Source of the DNA: Ilyobacter_A sp963675185
GTDB lineage: Bacteria > Fusobacteriota > Fusobacteriia > Fusobacteriales > Fusobacteriaceae
Direction: 5' to 3'
Assembly (NCBI GenBank): GCA_963675185.2
Contig: CAXXOH010000003.1
Location: forward strand, 930,001 to 994,000
DNA: 64,000 nucleotides
Shown: positions 49,272 through 58,715 of the stretch, in pieces
Numbering within the stretch: the first letter of the stretch is position 1
How the letters are laid out: each line of letters begins with the position of its first letter
Notes under the pieces: generated by a model
Database searches by the model: none
Told to the model about the DNA's origin: nothing
What the model saw: only the letters and a program-made list of their open reading frames with translations
Translations under genes and position numbers: made by a program

Positions 49272-50102
49272 TTATTTAGATTTTCTTCTTCTTACGATAA
49301 ATTTATCTGATGATTTTTTACCTCTAGTCTTAACACCAAGTGTAGGTTTACCCCATGGAGTAACTGGAGATTTTCTTCCGATAGGAGTTCTTCCTTCCCC
49401 TCCTCCGTGTGGGTGATCAACTGGGTTCATTGCAGATCCTCTTACATGAGGTCTTCTTCCCATGTTTCTGTTTCTTCCTGCTTTACCAATTGATACTAGT
49501 CCGTGCTCAGAGTTTCCTACTTCACCGATTGTAGCCATACAGTCTTTGTGGATTAATCTTAGTTCTCCAGAAGGCATCTCAACGTGACAGTAAGTTCCTT
49601 CTTTAGCTACTAATCTTGCAGCAGTTCCTGCAGATCTAGCGATTTGTCCACCTCTTCCAGGTTGTAATTCGATGTTGTGGATTTGAGTTCCCACTGGTAG
49701 GTCTTTTAGTTTTAGTGCGTTTCCTGGTTTGAACTCAGCATTTGCACCAGTCATTACCGTATCGCCTTTTTTTAGGCCTTTAGGTGCTAGTATATATCTT
49801 TTTTCTCCATCTACATAGTGTAGTAACGCGATGTTAGATGTTCTGTTTGGATCATACTCGATTGAAGCAACTTTCGCTGGTACGTCCATTTTGTTTCTTT
49901 TGAAATCGATTATTCTGTATAATCTTTTGTGACCTTTTTGTCTATTTCTACCTGTTCTGTGCCCAAAGTTATCTCTACCGTAAGCAGATTTTAGTGGCAC
50001 TGTCAAAGATTTCTCAGGTCTTACGCTATCTATATCTTCACTAACAAGAAGCGACATATGTCTAGTTCCGTTAGTGATAGCTTTTAACTTCTTGATCGCC
50101 AT
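49272..50102 (-). CDS. rplB: 50S ribosomal protein L2
   Basis: 276 residues. The essential late region is RGSAMNPVDHPHGGGEGRTPIGRKSPVTPWGKPTLG. I start at the ATG 50100-50102 (MAIKKLKAITNGTRH), which matches other L2 proteins and has GGAGGT ten bases upstream; the frame is open 18 bases further. Confidence 0.98.
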   Translation of the reverse strand: MAIKKLKAITNGTRHMSLLVSEDIDSVRPEKSLTVPLKSAYGRDNFGHRTGRNRQKGHKRLYRIIDFKRNKMDVPAKVASIEYDPNRTSNIALLHYVDGEKRYILAPKGLKKGDTVMTGANAEFKPGNALKLKDLPVGTQIHNIELQPGRGGQIARSAGTAARLVAKEGTYCHVEMPSGELRLIHKDCMATIGEVGNSEHGLVSIGKAGRNRNMGRRPHVRGSAMNPVDHPHGGGEGRTPIGRKSPVTPWGKPTLGVKTRGKKSSDKFIVRRRKSK

Positions 50103-50161
50103 AAGCTTCTTTACCTCCATTTGAAAATTTTAGACCTATAATCATCTGTCAAACTCATGCC

Positions 50162-50449
50162 TTACACAGTTTCAAAATAAGTTATTTTGTCCCCTTCTTT
50201 TACTTTCACTATTGCTTTTTTCTTAGCTTGAGTTTTGTATAGTTTCATCCCGTGTCTTTTAGTTACAGATTTGATGCTTAAAGTAGCTACCCCTTCCACT
50301 TTAACGTTGAAGATCGCCTCAACGGCTTTTCCGATCTCAATTTTGTTGGCTTTAGGGTTCACCTCGAAAGTGTATCTATTAGACTCTCTTCTTAAAATCT
50401 CAGATTTTTCTGTGACGATTGGTTTTTTTATTATATCGTAAGCAGTCAT
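50162..50449 (-). CDS. rplW: 50S ribosomal protein L23
   Basis: 95 residues: DIIKKPIVTEKSEILRRESNRYTFEVNPKANKIEIGKAVEAIFNVKV. Docking site for SRP and trigger factor at the tunnel exit. Its start overlaps the rplD stop by one base (TAATG). Confidence 0.97.
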   Translation of the reverse strand: MTAYDIIKKPIVTEKSEILRRESNRYTFEVNPKANKIEIGKAVEAIFNVKVEGVATLSIKSVTKRHGMKLYKTQAKKKAIVKVKEGDKITYFETV

Positions 50450-51084
50450 TATGCTAGCACCTCCTCAATAGCCTTAAGTGCTTCTTTTGTTACGATTACT
50501 TTATCTTGTTTTAGTAACCAGTAAACACCTAGTTCGCTTGGTTGTAATACAACAGCATTTTCTAAGTTTCTAGCCGACAGGTATAGGTTGAAGTCAGCAT
50601 CAGTTGCTAAGTTGCTTACTACGAACATCTGTTTGTTGTTCGCTTCCAAGGCTTTTGTTAAAGCAACTATAGTTTTAGTTTTAGGAGTTTCGATAGTTCC
50701 TTCAATAATAACTACGTTACCTTCTCTTACTTTTTCAGAAAGCGCTGATTTGATAGCTAGCTTTCTTACTTTTTTATTTACTTTTTTCTCGTATGATCTT
50801 GGTTGAGGTCCGAAAGTTACTCCCCCTCCAACCATGTGAGGTGCTCTTATGGATCCTTGTCTAGCTCTTCCAGTCCCTTTTTGTCTGAAAGGCTTCCTTC
50901 CTCCACCTCTTACCATTGCTCTTGTTTTTGTAGCTGCAGTTCCTTGTCTAGCCGCTGCTAGCTCCGCAGTCAACACTTCGTGTAATACAGCTTTATTAGG
51001 CTCAATTCCAAAAACTGCGTCCATAGCTTCTACAGTTCCTGTTTTCTCACCTGATAGATTGTATATATCTAATAAAACTGGCAT
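50449..51084 (-). CDS. rplD: 50S ribosomal protein L4
   Basis: 211 residues. The tunnel loop GGGRKPFRQKGTGRARQGSIRAPHMVGGGVTFGP is intact. In E. coli L4 represses the S10 operon at its leader; here the leader before rpsJ is short and has one strong hairpin. Confidence 0.98.
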   Translation of the reverse strand: MPVLLDIYNLSGEKTGTVEAMDAVFGIEPNKAVLHEVLTAELAAARQGTAATKTRAMVRGGGRKPFRQKGTGRARQGSIRAPHMVGGGVTFGPQPRSYEKKVNKKVRKLAIKSALSEKVREGNVVIIEGTIETPKTKTIVALTKALEANNKQMFVVSNLATDADFNLYLSARNLENAVVLQPSELGVYWLLKQDKVIVTKEALKAIEEVLA

Positions 51085-51110
51085 TATTCTCCTCCTTCCT
51101 CTAAGTCAAA

Positions 51111-51737
51111 CTACTTCTTATTAGCTGGTTTGATTACTAGGTATCCGTTTTTCGATCCTGGAACGGCACCTTTTATCAACATTACATTGTTCTCCGCATC
51201 AACTTTAACAACTTTTAGGTTTTGCACAGTCACTGCTGCGTTCCCTAATCTTCCAGCCATTTTCAATCCTCTTAATACTTTTGAAGGGAATGACGATTGT
51301 CCGATTGATCCTCCAAGTCTGTGGTTTCTAGAAACCCCGTGAGTAGCTCTGTTTCCACCGAAGTTATGTCTTTTCATAACCCCTGCAGTACCTTTACCTT
51401 TAGAAGTTCCTGTTATGTCCACATACTCGACACCTTCAAACGAATCAACTTTGATTTCTTGCCCTAACTCATAACCTTCAACAGAGTCAACTCTAAGCTC
51501 TTTAACGAATCTTAACGGTTTCACTCCCGCTTTTTTAAAGATCCCCATCATAGGCTTAGTTGTGTTTTTTTCTTTCTTCTCATCGAAACCTATTTGAAGT
51601 GCTGTGTATCCTTCTTTTTCAGAAGTTTTCTTTTGTAGCACGTAGTTAGGTCCCGCTTCTACTACTGTAACTGGAACAAATTTTCCATTTTCGAAAATTT
51701 GTGTCATTCCAATTTTTTTTCCTAAAATTCCTGACAT
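51111..51737 (-). CDS. rplC: 50S ribosomal protein L3
   Basis: 208 residues. MSGILGKKIGMTQIFENGKFVPVTVVEAGPNYVLQKK is at the start, and the central extension GTAGVMKRHNFGGNRATHGVSRNHRLGGSIGQ reaches the peptidyl-transferase centre. The ATG at 51735-51737 is chosen since GGAGGT lies six bases upstream. Confidence 0.98.
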   Translation of the reverse strand: MSGILGKKIGMTQIFENGKFVPVTVVEAGPNYVLQKKTSEKEGYTALQIGFDEKKEKNTTKPMMGIFKKAGVKPLRFVKELRVDSVEGYELGQEIKVDSFEGVEYVDITGTSKGKGTAGVMKRHNFGGNRATHGVSRNHRLGGSIGQSSFPSKVLRGLKMAGRLGNAAVTVQNLKVVKVDAENNVMLIKGAVPGSKNGYLVIKPANKK

Positions 51738-51881
51738 TTTTTTACCTCCATCAAATAATATATTGGTTGACAACTGTTCCTCGTGGTTCTACTTGCCAAC
51801 TTGTATTATTATGTAAGCTATATCTATATTAAACTGAATAATACCGAAAGTTCTACCTACAAAATAATAAAATCAAACAAA

Positions 51882-52193
51882 TTAAGCTTGTTTAATTTCG
51901 ATTCCTACCCCTGAAGGTAAGTTAACAGAAGTTAACGCTTTGATAGTCCCTTGGTTTGAGTTTTTGATCTCAACCACTCTTTTATGAACTCTCATCTCGA
52001 ATTGTTCTCTTGAATCTTTGTTCACATGAACTGATCTAAGTACTGTGTACTTTTTAATTTTTGTTGGCAGCGGCATAGGTCCCGCAATCTCAGCACCTGA
52101 TTTTTTAGCTACCTCGGCTATCTTTTTCGCAGATTGATCTAATAATTTATGATCGTAAGCTTTTAAATAAATTCTTAATTTGTTTGAAGCCAT
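51882..52193 (-). CDS. rpsJ: 30S ribosomal protein S10
   Basis: 103 residues, KLRIYLKAYDHKLLDQSAKKIAEVAKKSGAEIAGPMPLPTKIKKYTVLRSVHVNKDSREQFEMRVHKR. First gene of the S10 operon and also the NusE anti-termination partner of NusB. The gap of 144 bases to rplC is unusually long for this operon. Confidence 0.98.
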   Translation of the reverse strand: MASNKLRIYLKAYDHKLLDQSAKKIAEVAKKSGAEIAGPMPLPTKIKKYTVLRSVHVNKDSREQFEMRVHKRVVEIKNSNQGTIKALTSVNLPSGVGIEIKQA

Positions 52194-52253
52194 TTAAAGT
52201 CTTGCACCTCCTATACAATTTTCAAAGTCCGCTATTGTTATTATTTTTCATTA

Positions 52254-52283
52254 GAATGGCGAGGGCATCAGCCTTCGCCATTC
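52254..52283 (-). other. Leader hairpin of the S10 operon
   Basis: GAATGGCGA/TCGCCATTC, nine pairs extended by partial inner pairing, right at the start of the predicted S10 transcript. It has no T-tract, so it is either a 5' stabilising/regulatory stem or a tuf 3' end. It is a plausible L4 target by position only. Confidence 0.55.
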
Positions 52284-52296
52284 CATCAGTTTTAAC

Positions 52297-52326
52297 ATTA
52301 TATCACAATTTGAAAAATATGAAAAG
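52297..52326 (-). promoter_or_regulatory. Promoter of the S10 operon
   Basis: Extended -10 TGATATAAT (TATAAT at 52297-52302) with a weak -35 TTTTCA 17 bases upstream. The sequence AAATTGTGATATAAT is nearly the same as in the tyrS promoter. Confidence 0.6.
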
Positions 52327-52372
52327 CTTTTTGTTTCTTTTACAAAAGTAAAATTTGCAACAAATAACTTAA

Positions 52373-53557
52373 CTATTTAACTATTGTTGAAACAACTCCA
52401 GATGCTACTGTTCTTCCACCTTCTCTTATCGCGAATCTTAGTCCTTCTTCCATCGCAATTGGGTGAATTAATTGTACTGTCATTTCGATGTTATCCCCAG
52501 GCATTACCATTTCTACACCTTCTGGTAGGTTTACTGATCCTGTGATGTCTGTTGTTCTGAAGTAGAATTGTGGTCTGTATCCTGTGAAGAACGGAGTATG
52601 TCTTCCTCCCTCTTCTTTAGTTAGTACGTATACTTCTGACGTGAAGTCTGTATGAGGAGTGATTGATCCTGGTTTCGCTAGTACTTGTCCTCTTTCTACG
52701 TCATCTTTCTTGATTCCTCTTAATAGAGCTCCGATGTTGTCTCCTGCTTCTCCTTGGTCAAGAAGTTTTCTGAACATCTCTACTCCTGTACAAGTAGTTG
52801 TTTGAGTATCTCTGATACCTATGATCTCTATAGTTTCTCCTACTTTAACTACTCCTCTTTCTACTCTTCCTGTAACAACTGTTCCCCTTCCAGTGATTGT
52901 GAATACGTCCTCTACCGGCATTAGGAATGGTTGATCTACTGGTCTTGCTGGAGTTGGGATGTAAGAATCTACTGCACCCATAAGCTCCATTATTTTTTCT
53001 TCCCACTCAGCTTCTCCGTTAAGAGCTCCTAGTGAAGATCCCATTATTACTGGTACGTCGTCCCCTGGGAATCCATACTCAGATAATAGTTCTCTTACTT
53101 CCATTTCTACTAATTCTAGCAGTTCTTCGTCGTCTACCATGTCACATTTGTTTAGGTATACTACGATGTAAGGTACACCAACCTGTCTAGAAAGTAGGAT
53201 GTGCTCTCTTGTTTGAGGCATTGGTCCGTCTGCCGCTGATACTACTAGGATAGCTCCATCCATTTGAGCTGCTCCAGTGATCATGTTTTTTACATAGTCA
53301 GCATGGCCTGGACAGTCTACGTGAGCGTAGTGTCTAGCTTCTGTTTCGTACTCGATGTGTGCTGTGTTGATTGTGATTCCTCTTTCTCTTTCTTCTGGCG
53401 CTTGGTCGATGTTGTCAAAATCAACTTTTTGAGCTAGCCCTCTGTCAGATAGTACTTTTGAGATAGCTGCTGTAGTTGTAGTTTTACCGTGGTCTACGTG
53501 TCCGATTGTCCCTACGTTAACGTGAGGTTTTGTTCTTTCAAACTTTTGTTTAGCCAT
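52373..53557 (-). CDS. tuf: Elongation factor Tu
   Basis: 394-residue GTPase that delivers aminoacyl-tRNA. G1 GHVDHGKTT, G3 DCPGHADYV and G4 NKCD are intact, followed by the two beta-barrel domains. It is last in the str operon, 79 bases after fusA with a hairpin between. Confidence 0.99.
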   Translation of the reverse strand: MAKQKFERTKPHVNVGTIGHVDHGKTTTTAAISKVLSDRGLAQKVDFDNIDQAPEERERGITINTAHIEYETEARHYAHVDCPGHADYVKNMITGAAQMDGAILVVSAADGPMPQTREHILLSRQVGVPYIVVYLNKCDMVDDEELLELVEMEVRELLSEYGFPGDDVPVIMGSSLGALNGEAEWEEKIMELMGAVDSYIPTPARPVDQPFLMPVEDVFTITGRGTVVTGRVERGVVKVGETIEIIGIRDTQTTTCTGVEMFRKLLDQGEAGDNIGALLRGIKKDDVERGQVLAKPGSITPHTDFTSEVYVLTKEEGGRHTPFFTGYRPQFYFRTTDITGSVNLPEGVEMVMPGDNIEMTVQLIHPIAMEEGLRFAIREGGRTVASGVVSTIVK

Positions 53558-53600
53558 TTTTTTCCTCCTATATGTCTAAGTTTTATTTAATAATTTTGTT

Positions 53601-53620
53601 GGTGCCCCTGCTGGAGCACC
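53601..53620 (-). other. Hairpin between fusA and tuf
   Basis: GGTGCTCC/GGGGCACC, eight pairs with a four-base loop and no T-tract. Probably an mRNA processing or stability element that helps raise tuf over fusA. Confidence 0.55.
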
Positions 53621-53636
53621 TCTTAATCAAATTTAA

Positions 53637-55715
53637 TTACTTCATTCTTTCTTCAATAATTTGCTTTTGGATCCCAGATGGAACTTGTGTATATTCTGAG
53701 AATTCCATTGCGTAAGTAGCTCTTCCTTGAGATTTAGATCTTAAGTCAGTAGCATACCCAAACATTTCAGATAATGGAACTTTAGCATTGATTATCTTAG
53801 CTCCGGCTCTATCAGTCATTCCAGATACCATACCCCTTCTAGAGTTAAGGTCACCTATAAGGTCTCCCATGTACTCTTCTGGAGTAGTTACTTCTACTTT
53901 AAATACAGGTTCTAGGATTACAGGTGCCGCTTCTTTTGCAGCTTTTTTCATAGCCATAGATCCTGCGATTTTAAATGCCATCTCAGATGAGTCAACTTCA
54001 TGGAATGACCCGTCGTAAAGAGTTACTTTAACGTCTTCCATTGGGTATCCTGCGATAACTCCACCTTCAAGGGCTTCTTGGATCCCTTTGTCAACAGGTT
54101 GTATATACTCTCTTGGAATAGCCCCTCCAGTGATTTTGTTAATGAATTCGTAACCTTTTCCTGGGTTAGGCTCAACTTGGATTTTAACGTGTCCGTATTG
54201 TCCTCTACCACCAGATTGTTTTGCGTATTTAACTTCTGTATCACTGTTTCCAGTTATTGTTTCTCTGTAAGCAACTTGTGGTTTACCTACGTTAGATTCA
54301 ACTTTGAACTCTCTTTTCATTCTGTCTACAAGAATTTCAAGGTGAAGTTCTCCCATTCCAGAGATGATAGTTTGACCAGTTTCTTCATCAGTTTTAACTC
54401 TGAATGTAGGGTCTTCCTCTGCAAGTTTTGCAAGGGCTATACCCATTTTTTCTTGGTCAGCTTTTGTTTTAGGTTCAACAGCAACCGAGATAACTGGTTC
54501 AGGGAATTCCATTTTCTCAAGTATGATAGGGTTGTCCATATCACATAGAGTGTCTCCAGTTACAGTATCTTTAAGTCCTACTGCCGCTGCGATATCTCCA
54601 CAGTAAACTGTTTCGATTTCTTCTCTTTTGTTAGCATGCATTTGTAGGATTCTTCCCATTCTTTCTTTCTTGCCTTTAGTAGAGTTCATTACGTAAGATC
54701 CTTTTTCAAGAACTCCTGAGTAAACCCTGAAGAAAGCAAGTTTTCCTACGAATGGGTCAGTCATGATTTTAAATGCTAAAGCTGAGAACGATTCTTCGTC
54801 AGCAGGTTGTCTTTCTAGTGCTTTTTCTGAATCTTTAACGTCAGTTCCTTTTACAGCTCCTATATCTAACGGAGACGGCATAAAGTCAACTACTGCGTCA
54901 AGTAGAGGTTGTACCCCTTTATTTTTGAAAGCTGTCCCGCAAGTTACTGGAACTATCGCATTTGCTATAGTAGCTTTTCTAAGAGCCACTTTCAGTTCTT
55001 CTTCAGAGATTTCTTCTCCTCCAAAAAATTTTTCCATAAGAACATCGTCAGTTTCAACGATAGACTCTATCATTTTTTCTCTGTACTCTTCAGCTTTATC
55101 AGCTAGGTCAGCTCTTATTTCTCTTACATCATAAGCAGCCCCCATTTCGTCCCCTGTCCAGATTAATTCTTTCATCTGGATAAGGTCGATTACACCCTCG
55201 AAGTCATCCTCTGCTCCGATAGGAAGTTGGATAGGTACCGGGTTAGATCCAAGCTTTTCTCTGATGTCGTTTACACACATCTCGAAGTCTGCTCCTACCC
55301 TGTCCATTTTGTTAAAGAAAGCCATTCTCGGTACTCCGTACTTGTCAGCCTGTCTCCATACAGTTTCAGACTGTGGTTGTACTCCGTCAACCGCTGAGAA
55401 TACAGCAACTGATCCATCTAGCACCCTTAATGATCTTTCAACTTCAACTGTAAAGTCCACGTGTCCTGGTGTGTCTATTATATTTATCCTGTGTTCTTTC
55501 CAGAAACATGTTGTCGCAGCAGAAGTTATTGTTATACCTCTTTCTTGCTCTTGTTCCATCCAGTCCATTGTAGCCGCACCATCATGAACTTCTCCGATTT
55601 TATGCTCTACTCCTGTATAGAATAGTATTCTTTCAGTTGTAGTAGTTTTACCGGCGTCGATGTGGGCCATGATACCAATGTTTCTTGTTTTTTGTAAAGA
55701 AACTTTTCTCGCCAT
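53637..55715 (-). CDS. fusA: Elongation factor G
   Basis: 692-residue translocase GTPase. G1 AHIDAGKTTTTERIL, DTPGHVDFTVEVERSLRVLDG and FNKMDRVG are intact, with domains III-V complete up to SGIQKQIIEERMK. Length is standard, with no sign of the shorter EF-G2 paralogue. Confidence 0.99.
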   Translation of the reverse strand: MARKVSLQKTRNIGIMAHIDAGKTTTTERILFYTGVEHKIGEVHDGAATMDWMEQEQERGITITSAATTCFWKEHRINIIDTPGHVDFTVEVERSLRVLDGSVAVFSAVDGVQPQSETVWRQADKYGVPRMAFFNKMDRVGADFEMCVNDIREKLGSNPVPIQLPIGAEDDFEGVIDLIQMKELIWTGDEMGAAYDVREIRADLADKAEEYREKMIESIVETDDVLMEKFFGGEEISEEELKVALRKATIANAIVPVTCGTAFKNKGVQPLLDAVVDFMPSPLDIGAVKGTDVKDSEKALERQPADEESFSALAFKIMTDPFVGKLAFFRVYSGVLEKGSYVMNSTKGKKERMGRILQMHANKREEIETVYCGDIAAAVGLKDTVTGDTLCDMDNPIILEKMEFPEPVISVAVEPKTKADQEKMGIALAKLAEEDPTFRVKTDEETGQTIISGMGELHLEILVDRMKREFKVESNVGKPQVAYRETITGNSDTEVKYAKQSGGRGQYGHVKIQVEPNPGKGYEFINKITGGAIPREYIQPVDKGIQEALEGGVIAGYPMEDVKVTLYDGSFHEVDSSEMAFKIAGSMAMKKAAKEAAPVILEPVFKVEVTTPEEYMGDLIGDLNSRRGMVSGMTDRAGAKIINAKVPLSEMFGYATDLRSKSQGRATYAMEFSEYTQVPSGIQKQIIEERMK

Positions 55716-55775
55716 TTGAGATTTTCCTCCTTGATAAATTTTAAGGTGTCCCTAGTCTACATAACAACCGCTGAA

Positions 55776-56246
55776 TTACCATTTATAGTGCGCGAATGCT
55801 CTGTTTGCCTCTGCCATTTTATAAGTATCTTCTTTTTTCTTGATAGAAGCTCCCTCGTTGTTCGCTGCAGCCATTAGCTCAGCCGCTAATTTCTCTATCA
55901 TGCTGTATTCTTTTCTTTGTCTAGTGTAAGTAATAAGCCATCTAATACATAGCGCTTGTTGTCTTTCAACTCTTACTTCAACCGGAACTTGGTAAGTAGC
56001 TCCTCCGATTCTTCTAGATCTAACTTCTAATTGAGGTCTCACGTTTTCCATAGCTTGTCTGAATACCTCTATTCCTGCTTGACCAGTTTTCTCTTCAATT
56101 TTATCCATTGCGCTGTAGAATATATTCTCAGCTAATGATTTTTTACCATCTAACATTATTGCATTAATGAACTTAGTTACCACTACGTCTCCGTATCTTG
56201 AATCAGGTAACACAGCTCTTTTTACCGCTGCTCTTCTTCTTGACAT
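55776..56246 (-). CDS. rpsG: 30S ribosomal protein S7
   Basis: 156 residues: VLPDSRYGDVVVTKFINAIMLDGKKSLAENIFYSAMDKI to KLAAELMAAANNEGASIKKKEDTYKMAEANRAFAHYKW. Known str-operon repressor in E. coli; no target structure was identified. Confidence 0.98.
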   Translation of the reverse strand: MSRRRAAVKRAVLPDSRYGDVVVTKFINAIMLDGKKSLAENIFYSAMDKIEEKTGQAGIEVFRQAMENVRPQLEVRSRRIGGATYQVPVEVRVERQQALCIRWLITYTRQRKEYSMIEKLAAELMAAANNEGASIKKKEDTYKMAEANRAFAHYKW

Positions 56247-56269
56247 TTTTTACTGTTCACCTCCCGATA

Positions 56270-56638
56270 TTATCCTTTTTTCGCTCCGTATTTAGATCTT
56301 CCTTGTTTTCTGTTAGCCACACCAGCTGCGTCCAGTGCACCTCTTATAACTTTATATCTTACCCCTGGTAAATCTTTTGTTCTTCCACCTTTTACAAGTA
56401 CGATCGAGTGTTCTTGTAAGTTGTGCCCGATTCCTGGGATATAAGCAGTTACTTCTATTCCGTTAGTAAGCTTTACCCTTGCAACTTTTCTAAGAGCTGA
56501 GTTTGGTTTTTTAGGTGTACTTGTGTATACCCTTACACAAACCCCTCTTCTTTGTGGGTTAGCTTGTAATGCTGGTGATTTTTTCTTTTCTTCTAGTGTT
56601 TTTCTTCCTTTTCTTACTAATTGGTTTATAGTAGGCAT
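56270..56638 (-). CDS. rpsL: 30S ribosomal protein S12
   Basis: 122 residues. The decoding-centre loops TPKKPNSALRKVARVKLTNG and GRTKDLPGVRYKVIRGALD are wild-type, with Lys at the position (PKKPNSA) where streptomycin-resistance changes arise. First gene of the str operon, behind a consensus promoter. Confidence 0.99.
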   Translation of the reverse strand: MPTINQLVRKGRKTLEEKKKSPALQANPQRRGVCVRVYTSTPKKPNSALRKVARVKLTNGIEVTAYIPGIGHNLQEHSIVLVKGGRTKDLPGVRYKVIRGALDAAGVANRKQGRSKYGAKKG

Positions 56639-56690
56639 TTTACCCTCCTTCCTGAATTTTTCAATGTTTACTTTACATCATAACTTGAGT

Positions 56691-56719
56691 ATTATACTCT
56701 ATCACTTGCAAAAAGTCAA
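56691..56719 (-). promoter_or_regulatory. Promoter of the str operon
   Basis: Minus-strand TTGACT (56714-56719), a 17-base spacer and TATAAT (56691-56696). The upstream terminator T-tract ends only five bases before the -35. Confidence 0.88.
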
Positions 56720-56724
56720 GCGAC

Positions 56725-56745
56725 AAAAAACAGCCTTGCGGGCCG
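56725..56745 (-). terminator. Terminator of the ABC-F gene
   Basis: Minus-strand CGGCC-CGCAA-GGCTG followed by TTTTTT. A compact stem of five pairs placed directly upstream of the str promoter. Confidence 0.65.
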
Positions 56746-56810
56746 ATATTCTGTATGAATTTTAACTCTACATATCCCAGTATATCAGCTCCGGCAACGC
56801 TCTTGTATTT

Positions 56811-58715
56811 TTATATATCTGCTTCCAGTTCGACGAGCTCTAGCTCTGTTTCTTCCCAATTTTCCATGCTTTTCATTATATCTTCATCTATTTTTTCAAT
56901 CTCGGTTTGAAGTTCTATCAGCTTATCTAGATCGTTGTTTTTCCCGGCTTTTTCATATACGGCATCCATTTCAGCCTTTTTTAACTCTAGGCTTTCAATC
57001 TGACCTTCGAGTTCATTTAATTTTTTTTTCAGAGAATTAATCCTATTTTTTTTCTTTTTCTGATCCTCGTAGTCTGAATTTATAGCCTTGTCTTCTTTTG
57101 AATTCTCACTGTACTTTTTATATGAATCGTAATCACCTTTGAATTCCGTGCTTCCGTCTTTTTTTATTTCGTAGATTTTATTTACTACACTTTCTAAAAA
57201 ATGTCTATCGTGGGAAACAACTATAAGGGTTCCATCATACTGTTCCAGCGCTTCCTCTAAAACTTCCCTAGAGTATATGTCTAGGTGATTGGTTGGCTCA
57301 TCTAATATAATGAAGTTTGGCTTGTCCAATATCATTTTCATCAGTACAACTCTTGCCCGTTCGCCTCCACTAAGGTCTCCTATGCACTTCATGGCATCCT
57401 CATCTGAAAACAAAAATCCCCCTGCTATGCTTCTGGCTTCCTCTTCTGAGAGTGGGTAGTTCATTCTGAGTTCATCTAGGATTGTATTCTCGTAGTTTAG
57501 CCCCTCGTGGTTTTGGTCATAATAGCCTACCTTTAGTTTTTCTCCGTACTCTAGTTCTCCTCCGTCTTTTTGTACAAAACCGTTCACTATCCTTAAAATA
57601 GTGGACTTGCCCACACCATTTTTACCTATTAGACCTACTCTGTCTCCCCTGTAAAGCTCCAGGTTTACATTTTCAAATATGCTCTCTCCGCCAAAAGATT
57701 TTGCAAGGCCTCTTATCTTTAAAACCCGGTCTGTACTTGGATTCTCAACTTCAAACTTAAGCTTCATTTTTCTTATTTTGGTAATGGGGTTATCCATTTT
57801 TTCCATTCTATCGAGTAGCTTTTCTCTTCCCCTGGCTTGCTTTGATTTTATACCTGCCTTATATTTTCTTATAAAATCCTCGGTTTGTTTTATCTTTTCC
57901 TGCTCTTTTTCGTACGCTTTTATGAGACCCTTAAGTATAAGCTCCTTTTGTATTAAATAGTCACTAAAGTTGCCGTTGTAAGTCTTTAACCCTTTGTTTT
58001 CTATTTCAAATATCCTGTTTGTTACGCTGTCTAAAAAATATCTGTCATGGGATATTATAAAGACAGCTTTATTATAATTTTTCAAAAACTTTTCCAGCCA
58101 TTCAGTTGCATTCAAATCAAGGTGGTTCGTAGGCTCATCCAGAATTAAAAGCTCTGGTTCTTCTAAGAGTATCTTACCCAGGGCAACTCTTGATTTTTGT
58201 CCCCCGCTTAGACTTTTGATGTTCAGTCCCCATTTCTCCTCTGGGAAGTTTAGCCCGTTTAGTACCTGTTTTACTCTGTACTCTACGGCGTATCCTTCTT
58301 CCTGCTCGTATCTAGCCGTGAGTTTGGAGAGCTCCTCCATTATTGCGTCAAAGTTTTCCAAGTCATATGCAAGCCTGGAGTTGAGCCCCTGTATTTTTTT
58401 GTAGTCCTCTTTCTGCTGAGAGAAAACTTCCATAAGTTCATCAAAAACGCTATTTTCCTCACATAGCTCGAAATGCTGCGACAGATAACCTATCTTCAGA
58501 CCGTTTTTTTTACTGACAGTCCCAGATTTTTGATTGCTTGGGTTCTGATCATGCTCCTCTTCACCCAAGATTATCTTTACTAGGGTGGTTTTCCCGGCAC
58601 CGTTTAACCCTATAAGTCCTATTTTATCTTTTTCATCTATGGAAAAGCTTATATCATTTAACAGGTACTCCCCTGAAAAGCTTTTACATATATTATTCAC
58701 TTGTAAAATCGCCAT
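56811..58715 (-). CDS. ABC-F family ATPase (Uup/EttA-like ribosome-associated factor)
   Basis: 634 residues with two ABC domains and no membrane part. Walker A motifs are GLNGAGKTT and GKNGVGKST, the signatures SLSGGQKSRVALG and DLSGGERARVVLM, and each has LDEPTNHLD. The inter-domain linker is basic and helical, and a C-terminal coiled coil (about 550-634) is rich in Lys/Glu, as in Uup. ABC-F proteins act on stalled or initiating ribosomes. It precedes the str operon but has its own terminator. Confidence 0.92.
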   Translation of the reverse strand: MAILQVNNICKSFSGEYLLNDISFSIDEKDKIGLIGLNGAGKTTLVKIILGEEEHDQNPSNQKSGTVSKKNGLKIGYLSQHFELCEENSVFDELMEVFSQQKEDYKKIQGLNSRLAYDLENFDAIMEELSKLTARYEQEEGYAVEYRVKQVLNGLNFPEEKWGLNIKSLSGGQKSRVALGKILLEEPELLILDEPTNHLDLNATEWLEKFLKNYNKAVFIISHDRYFLDSVTNRIFEIENKGLKTYNGNFSDYLIQKELILKGLIKAYEKEQEKIKQTEDFIRKYKAGIKSKQARGREKLLDRMEKMDNPITKIRKMKLKFEVENPSTDRVLKIRGLAKSFGGESIFENVNLELYRGDRVGLIGKNGVGKSTILRIVNGFVQKDGGELEYGEKLKVGYYDQNHEGLNYENTILDELRMNYPLSEEEARSIAGGFLFSDEDAMKCIGDLSGGERARVVLMKMILDKPNFIILDEPTNHLDIYSREVLEEALEQYDGTLIVVSHDRHFLESVVNKIYEIKKDGSTEFKGDYDSYKKYSENSKEDKAINSDYEDQKKKKNRINSLKKKLNELEGQIESLELKKAEMDAVYEKAGKNNDLDKLIELQTEIEKIDEDIMKSMENWEETELELVELEADI

